Source: Cristatella mucedo (taxonomy: Eukaryota > Bryozoa > Phylactolaemata > Cristatellidae). Taken from it: DNA of 64,000 bases. Position numbers and translations under genes: made by a program. Each line of letters opens with the position of its first letter. The first letter of the stretch is position 1. The DNA lies in the NCBI GenBank assembly GCA_009760855.2, contig WPIO01000001.1:12035501-12099500 (forward strand). The letters run 5' to 3'. The notes under the pieces are model-generated. The model saw only the letters and a program-made list of their open reading frames with translations. It had not been told where the DNA came from and ran no database searches. Of the stretch, positions 57,080 through 64,000 are shown piece after piece.

Positions 57080-57253
57080 ACTGAAAGTTGGCAGACGACT
57101 GTGGAGCAGATCTGGTCGTCTAACGGAAAGTCACTTTGGAACAGGACATCTGAATTTCGTGCAGATACTGAAAGTTGGCAGACTTGACAGTGGAGCAGAT
57201 CTGGTCGTCTAATGAAAGGTCACTTTGGAACAGGACGTCTGAATTTCGTGCAG
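57080..57253. repeat. 87-bp tandem duplication within the old LINE
   Basis: 'actgaaagttggcagac' starts at 57080 and again at 57167, each followed by 'gtggagcagatctggtcgtctaa' and 'tcactttggaacaggac.tctgaatttcgtgcagat'. The two units differ at a handful of positions. Confidence 0.9.
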
Positions 57254-57510
57254 ATGCCACGGGAGATATGCTGGTAGAGCCGATTTTGAGCATTAAGCTT
57301 TCAAATTTCGGAGAGTCACACTAGGTTTGCCCATAACTAGTAACTTGGTTTCATTGCCGTTCTATTTGGGAAAGTTTATTGCCATTCAATTGCAGATGTC
57401 AGTTTATATTCAACTAGGGAGTTTAGAGATTTTAACATTATTGAAGGCTCGGGGAGATCAAAGCATGGGTATTTAGTGCATCATCGGCGTAGAAGTGAAA
57501 GCTTAGAATA

Positions 57511-57897
57511 TAATAATAAAATAATAATAATGCACTTGATAAAGCGCCCTCAGAGAACCTAATCTCTTTCTAGGCGCTTTAAATTTGCTGCAAAGTGAAA
57601 TGCAATTGAATGGTAAGTAAAACCATGCTTGAAAAACAAACAACATGAATAATATGGTTAGGGGTGACATGCACACAGTCAGCATGCAAATGTGGTTACT
57701 GGCAGCATGCACAGTATCAGCACGTGAAGGACGAATCACAGGGACCCACTAAATGCTGTCATAAATAGGTGCGTTTTTAAGTTCCTTTTAAACGTGGTCA
57801 GGTCAGGGGATGTTCTGACCCAGGTCGGGAGGGAGTTCCAGGCTTTGGGAGCATACGAACTAAATGCACGGTCTCCAAAGGATTTAAGGTTTTAAGG
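57511..57897 (-). mobile_element. young LINE 3' fragment nested in the old LINE
   Basis: (AAT)n then the reverse complement of the common LINE end up to 'ggtctccaaaggatttaaggtt'. The old element breaks off at 'gaagtgaaagcttagaata' and resumes at 'ggatatatgtggcattacatctgc'. Confidence 0.9.
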
Positions 57898-58165
57898 ATA
57901 TATGTGGCATTACATCTGCAAGAGCGAGAGTGTAAATTTTAAAGAGATTAAGCACTGAGCACTGAAATACCCTGGAATACTTGAGTGGTTCATCGGATAT
58001 TGTCCATTGACATCAATGATGTGGAGTCTCCCAGTCAGATAGAAACCTAAGCCATTGCAGAGCAGTGCAAGTGATGGCCAGGCAAAATGAGTGATGCTAG
58101 AGAAGGACTTGAGGATCAGCAGTATCGCATGCTTTCGAAAGATTAAGCCAAAAAGGAGAGACTTT

Positions 58166-58411
58166 ACTCAATTCCTGTGATTAGTCCTTTAATTGCTTAT
58201 GCATGCTGACACTGTGCATGCGGCCACTAACATTATTTGCATAGCGACCCTGTGTGCATGTCACCTCTAACCTCTAACCTCTAAGCTTGTCTCGTTGATC
58301 ATTGTGCATGCTACCACTCGACCATTCGACCTTTGCAGCAAATGTAAAGTGCCTAGAGGGAGAGTGGGTTCTCTGAGGAGGCTATAACAAAGGTATTATT
58401 ATCATTGTTAT
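58166..58411 (+). mobile_element. LINE 3' fragment nested in the old LINE, opposite strand
   Basis: 'attcctgtgattagtcctttaattgcttatgcatgctgac' through 'aaatgtaaagtgcctagagggagagtgggttctctgagg' and an (ATT)n-like tail. The old minus-strand element resumes directly after it with 'gtctgcatccctgagaaggtcg'. It is more diverged than the other nested copies and includes a triplicated 'cctctaa'. Confidence 0.85.
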
Positions 58412-58560
58412 TAAGTCTGCATCCCTGAGAAGGTCGTTATGCATCTTTAACTATACTAATTCTGTGGAGTGATTAGCTCTAAAATCATATGGGAACTTGG
58501 TTTCTAAATTTTCAAGTTTCAATATGGTCTACTCAGCAATGGGCTAATGATAAACAGCTG

Positions 58561-60105
58561 CTTGAAGCAAGTTGGGGCTGTGATACTTGCGTTGACTTCG
58601 TCCAGATCACAACTATTTGTCTGACTACTCCAAGCAGCTTTTGAAACCGAGTTTTTTTGAGCAATCGCAAGCAAGTACCGAACTCAAGGCAGTGGGTGAG
58701 CATCAGTCGGTGGCCCCTTCTGCGTGCATAGTCTTTAGCTTTCGACGTAACCGTTGTGAGGGCTGAGTGTGCTCAATTGACCATGATGATAGCTTTCTCG
58801 ACCGGCCGTTGCGGAAACTTGTCTCGAATCGTTTGTGAAGTTGTAGAGACGTTAGAAAAAAAAGACTTGGATTGTTATCTCCCATCGACAGTGCAGATGT
58901 TGTGTGGCGGTGGCTCCAGCTGGGGCTGTTCTACTGGGAGTCTCGCAGAGACAGAGCGGGCGCACGTAAGCAATAACGAGACTCTCTTTATTCCTCTCAA
59001 CGGGCACATATCTATGGGAGCCCAACCAATCGCAGCAGACGACACAAAATATAATTTCTGCTTTAGTTACCCGACGCTGCACTGCTTCAACGGCGTTAAC
59101 TATTGGCCACAGGTGAGGCAGGTGCATTAGTGTCAGGTGCTTCGCTAATTACAGCAGAAGCTAAAGGCGCACACAACATCCCTTCCCCCCATAGCAAATA
59201 GATTCTATAGTCCACCAGCCTAGCTGGGGAGGGGACGGCCCTCGCGACTGGAACGTCGAGTAGCCATTCGCTCAGTTTATATCTTTTGTGCTCAGCTTGT
59301 TTGATTGTGAGGCCGTTGAATATATAGGTCGTACGACAACGTTTCTGCTACTTTCGGTCACGTAAATTGAAGTCATGGCCAACTAACAGTGGAAGAAATG
59401 CCCATCTGTAGGCCTGCATAGAGAGCGAGTTAAGACTCATCGACCGTAGGAGGAAGGCACCAACTGCCTTCGGAGAGGGAACACCAACCAAGGCGCATTG
59501 GCAAGAGGCTCCCTGAGCAGATCAAATGTCTGTGCTGAGAACCTACCTCACTACCAAGCTTCTGCAGATGCTCTCGGTGGCTATGGAAAGCTAGATCCAG
59601 TGGCAGCCCAGAGATGTGCCCGAGTATCTGAGTCCCACTTAAATCTTGAGCAGCAGCCGATGTGCTCAGCGGTTTGGTTGATGAAGTGGCTGGCAAGTGG
59701 CTCATTCCCAGCGTTAAGAGAAAAGAAACATCCGGTAGAGTGGCACAGAGAAAGCAGTCGTACACAGGAATGTAGCGCCCTGCTGGCTCTGGCTGAATTT
59801 TAGCGCGAACAAGAGCTGTTCGGCGGCGGGCTAGAGCCCCTTTGTCCTGGAGCAGTGAGCCAGAGAGGAGCGTCAGTGCGGTTAGAGAGGAAGCGCTTAA
59901 GAGCAGGCCAGGAAGCTCTGAGACGAGCGGCGGCGATTCGGCCTTTAGAATTGGTCCGATACTCGCGGAAGCTGCTGATAGATGTTGGCTGGCCTGTCAA
60001 CCCCCGCCTTCACTCTTTCCAAGAAAGAATCTTCTGGAACCCATTCACCATTCAAGCTGGACGGAGGTACCCTTCCAGTGGCCTGGGGACGGTAGTAATT
60101 CCTTT
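58561..60105. other. no gene recognised
   Basis: The longest frame (plus 58756-59130, 124 codons) and frames on both strands at 59430-60110 have no motifs I know. A coding frame of a decayed mobile element just left of the LTR-like unit is possible but unsupported. Confidence 0.45.
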
Positions 60106-60905
60106 CTGTAATGGGCCAAGGTGTCCGGGCCCAATACCACTAAGCTCTTGCCCATTGTTCCAGCTAGGTATTTAAGAGTCGAGCGACGCTCGCTCTTAGC
60201 CTCGTGTCTTTTGTCTTTGGTCCGGCTTCGACGCCGTCGCACTCGTTTCTCTGAAAGCGAGGGAGGAGGGCGGGCTGTCCGCCGACGATGGACGGAACAA
60301 GGCGAGACAGCGCAAGGAGGATTCGGTGGAACTCCACCGAACACGGTCGTATCGCGCCCGAGCTGGCATTTTGTGTGTTCTTTCGTGTTTTGTGTTTCTT
60401 TTGTGTCGTGTGTGTGCGCGCTAGCACGTGGTCTCGGCATAGGGATTTGCCAGCGCGAGCTAGGCGTAGTTGGCGTGTGTGGAGCTCTAGTTCACCGGGT
60501 AGGGTTTAGGCTCCGGGTCGCGCTTCAATGTGGAGAATTATTTCCTCCGCAGGAGTGCTTGAGTTGGCGTGTGTGGAGTATTCCGGTCGCACTGGTGGAA
60601 ACCGAGTTCTAGTTCACCGGGTAGGGTTTAGACTCCGGTTCGCACTTCAGTGTGGAGAAGTACTCCCTCCGCTCGAGTGTTTAAGTTGGCGTGTTTGGGG
60701 TATTCCCTCGGCACAGGTGGGAACGGATTCCTAGTTCACCGGTTAGGGTTTAGGGTCCGGGTCGCGCTTAGTGTAGAGGAGTATTCCCTCCGCAAGAGTG
60801 GTGAACGTGCGAGGAGTGGAGATAAAGCTGAACTAGACGCGCAGAGACTTTGTGCGCTTGCGAATAAAGTTCAGTAAAATCCCCAATTTGTGTGTCTTGC
60901 TTCCA
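60106..60905 (+). mobile_element. possible solo LTR or non-coding transcription unit
   Basis: It begins near 'tgtaatgggcc' and has a TATTTAAG element at about 60169. AATAAA at 60863-60868 is followed by a T/G-rich stretch (tttgtgtgtcttgcttcc). Between the two lie three 122-bp tandem repeats and no convincing protein frame. TATA-to-polyA spacing within 0.8 kb, with no gene between, is the layout of a retroelement LTR. Matching ends, a target duplication or a second LTR were not found. Confidence 0.35.
60465..60830. repeat. three tandem 122-bp repeats
   Basis: 'ctagttcaccgg(g)taggg' starts at 60487, 60609 and 60731, exactly 122 bases apart. Each is followed by 'tttag..tccgg.tcgc.ctt..tgt.gag.a.ta.t.cctccgc..gagtg' and, in the first two, 'agttggcgtgt.tgg.gtattcc'. 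The third unit diverges after about 80 bases. Confidence 0.93.
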
Positions 60906-61089
60906 ATTCACGCCGCGGACTCACGACCCCCTTTAGTAACGGTAAGCAGGTCAGCGCCAGAAACGCTCGTTTCGTGGCGGCCAGCTTATTGCGCGTAGGC
61001 GCGCACCGGACGGCATTAGGCGATAGGCTACGCCGCTAGGTAAGCGGCTGGTCAAGCCTGCCCGCCGAGCCTTCGGCGTTACAGGAAGC

Positions 61090-61870
61090 AGCCGAAATGA
61101 CGATAATAACAATGGTAGGTCGTTTGCGTAGCACCCTAAGAGAACCGAGTCTCTGTCTAGGTGATTTACAAACTCTCTTTTTTTGCATGAGAAGCAATAA
61201 CCCAGGGTCAATGACATGCACAGTATCATGCTTAGATAAAAATGCAAAAGCGAGAGAACATCATGCTTAGACCTGTGGTTTGATCCGCGAAGCAGAGCCA
61301 GCCGATGCCCAACTCCTATCTGTTTATTCCCCCATGCAGAGCCGCCCGGCGAACCGCCTTTCGCGCCCTTGACTGTCCTCCCTCCGTCCACGTTCCGTCC
61401 TCCCCCACTCCCTCCCAATCACAACTCATCCCGTGAGTTGGCGGGAGGACAAAGTCAGAGCGCAGCTGACCGCCGGCCTGTCCTTAGGCCACAGCCACCA
61501 GCTGTCAGACCCTGGGGTGGCTCCGGGCGCCACCGTCTGCCTGCACCGGCTGTTGCCGGCGAGCCCAGCGATACGAACCAACCACATAAACCTGCATGCC
61601 AACGCGCCCGGGGTGATCGTCAGTAGGGTCAGGACTGGTTAGTAGACCGCCAGGCTAGCAACATGCACTGAGTCTCGAACCAGGAAGCGCGCGAAGCACA
61701 CAGGAATCCACCAGGAAAAGTTCACTGGGAGTCATAAAAAGCTGAGCAAAGCAGACGTATCTTTAGCTGAGACTTCTAAGATGCAGAGTCAATGCAGATG
61801 GAATAGAAGCCCTACGCAAGGCCCAGACAAAGCGAGCTCTAGGCTAGGATTCCAGACGAACTAAGAGCCT
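61090..61870 (-). mobile_element. third LINE-type subfamily, second copy (broken)
   Basis: Two stretches match the 40.9-kb element: 61110-61290 ('gcgtagcaccctaagagaaccgagtctctgtctagg', 'tcaatgacatgcacagtatcatgcttagata') and 61730-61800 ('gagcaaagcagacgtatctttagctgagacttctaagatgcagagtcaatgcag'). About 440 bases of unrelated GC-rich DNA lie between them. Confidence 0.5.
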
Positions 61871-61940
61871 GACCGTCAAAATACTTCTATTTATGAATAG
61901 AAACGGCTGACGACTGACAGCCGGAGAGCACGGAAGCAGC

Positions 61941-62044
61941 ATAATAATAATAATAATAATTCACTTGATAAAGCGCCCTCAGAGAACTCAATCTCTCTCT
62001 AGGCGCTTTACATTTGCTGTAAAGTGAAATGCAATTGAATGGTA
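61941..62044 (-). mobile_element. very short LINE 3' end
   Basis: (AAT)n, the reversed hairpin (gcgccctcagagaactcaatctctctctaggcgc) and only about 50 further bases, ending 'gcaattgaatggtaag'. The sequence 62045-62460 beyond it contains no recognised gene. Confidence 0.85.
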
Positions 62045-62459
62045 AGCATGGCGGAGCAGCAAGGATGTCGGAGGTCAGTTAATGCCAGCGAAGCGACCTG
62101 TATATACAATGGAGAGGATCTTAAATTCGGTTTGATTATTTATAGGGAGCCAGCGATGTACACACAGAAGCGATGCGATGTCGCAGCTGCGATCGTCCAG
62201 AATACATACCAAGGCTTGCTACCTCGCTAGCTTTTCTGGTGCAGACTTATCCTACTGTATTCGCTAAAGATGAAAGTCTCGTTTCGGACATCTTGCAGCT
62301 AGTAAATTACCTATACATCCAATACCGTACGACCTTTCAAGGTAGTACTCAGATACCACCCCGAAAAGGCAAGGGTCGCTAGATAAAAAATATGGAGCAA
62401 ACTGTTTGAATAGGGAAGTAAAGTATGACATATGACAACCCTGTATTAATTAGGAAGTA

Positions 62460-63560
62460 GTTTGGATGCAATATCACTGTAGTCTGATGTAAATATGGAC
62501 TTTTATGCTAGCTTACGATCAACTTAAATCGACCAGAAAGTGGCTGAGCGAAGCTGCGTATTCCAGAGTACCGTGTTTTCAATGCAACAGCATTATTTAA
62601 CCCCATCGCCCACGTACAGTCTGGGGTAATCGGTTAAGCTCGGAAAAACGTCATGATCCACTAAAATCTTCAAATTGACCAGAAAGTGGTTGTGCAAAGC
62701 TCCTATTCTCATTCACATAAAAACTGTGTTTAAAGTATGCCCGAATAATTTAACCCTTTTCGCACGTACAATCTCGGGAAATGCTTGGCAATCGACAGCA
62801 GTTGCCCCGGAAAATGCGTAATCCATTACGATTCCTAGAAAATTGACAGAATTTGGCTGGCGAAGCTCGAAATTTTATTTCGTGTGGCAGCGAACTTAAC
62901 CCATTTCGCACGTACAATCTCGGGAAATGCATGATAATCGATAGCAAACAGCTTGGGCCAAAGCAGCAATCGACTATCATTTGAATCGGTCCTGCTAAGA
63001 TCCAACTCCAATTGCACATAAGATTTCAATGTATTTAAAGTGCACCAGCAAAATCCATTTCGCACGTACAAACTTGAGTACTGTATGTCAATCGATAGCA
63101 ATGTCCTGGGCCAAACCAGTAACTCATTACGATCTCTCGGAAATCGATAGGCATTGGCTGTGAGAGCTCAAATTTTAATTTCTTGCAGCTCAAGCTCTTC
63201 TTGAAGCTTAGATTTCTGTACTCTGCGTATGGTGGACCCAAGAAATGAAATAATGAACGCTGTTTCTGTGACACGTCATTGCAACCGACTGCAGTGGCCT
63301 GGGCCAATGCTGTAATCCCTCACAATCCGCCGCTAAATGCCCAGAAATAGGTTGCGAAAAGCTTCAATTCAGACGGGACATTTTAGAGCGCTCAGTTTAA
63401 ATTGCACTCACAGCACCTCCAGGCAGCGAGCATGTTCGTTCTCGGACAACGCACCGCGACCGACTGCAGTGGCCAGTGAAAAACGCCACTCCACTCTCAT
63501 CCACCGAAAATCCACCTGAGATCGGCTAGGCGAAGTAAAAGTTGGATTCCGATTGAAGCA
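62460..63560. repeat. degenerate tandem repeat block, family S, block 2
   Basis: 'cg(c)acgtacaatctcgggaaatg'-type starts lie at about 62607, 62761, 62907 and 63061 (spacing about 146-154). Less clear units follow near 63270 and 63430 ('gcaaccgactgcagtggcc', 'gcgaccgactgcagtggcc'). Between starts come 'caatcgata.gca', 'taatccattacgat', 'aaaat(c)ga.agaa.ttggctg.g.gaagctc.aattttattt'. Confidence 0.85.
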
Positions 63561-63569
63561 AGCAAAATC

Positions 63570-63710
63570 TAAGCTGATTTAAAAGCCTCATACGACAGCG
63601 ACAGAAGAGCCTGATCGGTTATCTCCACCGCTTGCAGTTGGCAATAGCGAATCACCCAACTGCAGGATTCGAACCCACGACCTTGGTTGTGAACATTATG
63701 ATTCAAGCAA
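63570..63710 (-). mobile_element. SINE-A copy 7, reversed
   Basis: Minus strand: 'aaccaaggtcgtgggttcgaatcctgcagttgggtgattcgctattgcc..ctgcaagcggtggagataacc' and '..aggctcttctgtcgctgtcgtatgaggcttttaaatcagctta'. The B box is intact and the A-box part lost. The final stretch to 64000 shows nothing else recognisable. Confidence 0.75.
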
Positions 63711-64000
63711 GCTCACTCATTTGAACGTTTCGGGCATTCCCCTGCCGTTGTCTGTCAAATGAGCGGCACAAGTACGGGCCATTACTTATATGCAATTCAA
63801 CTTCAATCAGCACGAAAGCAGAAACCAAATGGATGATGGAAAATCTTTGTACGCACGCTGCACTTCGCTCTTTTTAAAGTGCACCGACAAAAATTTCATG
63901 AAATTTTGCATGGGGTTCCCATACTCTGCACTGCTGTCGATTTACAATCACTAATGCCAATATCGTAATACACTCCTCTCCAGCACAAACCAAACTTACC

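Larger units (their letters stand above)
54797..58560 (-). mobile_element. old LINE split by three younger insertions
   Basis: Pieces of one reversed element: 54797-55112, about 56711-57505, 57898-58165 and 58412-58560. The first piece ends '..gaggtctagctaatc' and the second resumes 'atagctaagcgatttctgtc'. The related copy at 46.7 kb has both parts contiguous (gacagaaatcgtttagctatacctc on its strand). Later pieces continue in order through the RT region to 'agtgattagctctaaaatca'. It also contains an internal 87-bp tandem duplication. Confidence 0.82.

Noticed and set aside
58756..59130. 124-codon frame containing 'ADDTKYNFCF', reminiscent of the RT catalytic box
   Set aside because: No other RT motifs precede or follow in order; the resemblance is too short.
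60465..60830. CRISPR-like array because of evenly spaced repeats
   Set aside because: Units are contiguous 122-bp tandem copies without short repeats and unique spacers, and the genome is animal.

Overview
The window looks like a repeat-rich metazoan nuclear genome, probably from an invertebrate; I cannot name the species. The evidence is three spliced, animal-type protein genes with consensus splice sites, kilobase introns, CR1/L2-like LINEs, tRNA-derived SINEs, a hAT relic and many (TG)n, (TA)n, (GA)n and (ATT)n microsatellites. There are no operons, prokaryotic ribosome binding sites or CRISPR arrays. Most open frames here are short and meaningless. The genes become visible only when small exons are joined by splice site and phase.

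Three complete coding sequences could be rebuilt, each phase-consistent from ATG to stop. (1) Minus strand, 25319 down to 3584: an ARL5-type small GTPase with 6 exons and 177 residues, whose third and fourth introns (13.1 and 7.5 kb) are filled with transposable elements. (2) Plus strand, 29123 to 42585: an SLC22-family transporter of the major facilitator superfamily with 10 exons and 565 residues. (3) Minus strand, 53032 down to 44801: an N-acyl-phosphatidylethanolamine-hydrolysing phospholipase D (NAPE-PLD) with 5 exons and 354 residues, retaining all metal-binding residues. ARL5 and the SLC22 gene are divergent, about 3.8 kb apart. SLC22 and NAPE-PLD are convergent, about 2.2 kb apart.

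The rest is mostly mobile DNA. One CR1/L2-like LINE family has at least a dozen copies, nearly all 5'-truncated and ending in (ATT)n. Two SINE families occur. One (SINE-A) has its own 3' region. The other (SINE-B) ends in the same hairpin sequence as the LINE, which points to a LINE/SINE partnership. At 54.8-58.6 kb an old LINE was split by three younger insertions, one with a recognisable target-site duplication. A decayed hAT transposase lies in ARL5 intron 3. A nearly perfect 96-bp-arm palindrome lies in SLC22 intron 6.

The right-hand 11 kb contains two blocks of one degenerate tandem repeat of about 150 bp (53.8-54.8 and 62.5-63.6 kb), and a TATA-to-polyA-like unit with three 122-bp repeats (60.1-60.9 kb) that could be a solo LTR. 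The first 4 kb is GC/CpG-rich, with only weak coding candidates apart from the ARL5 3' end.
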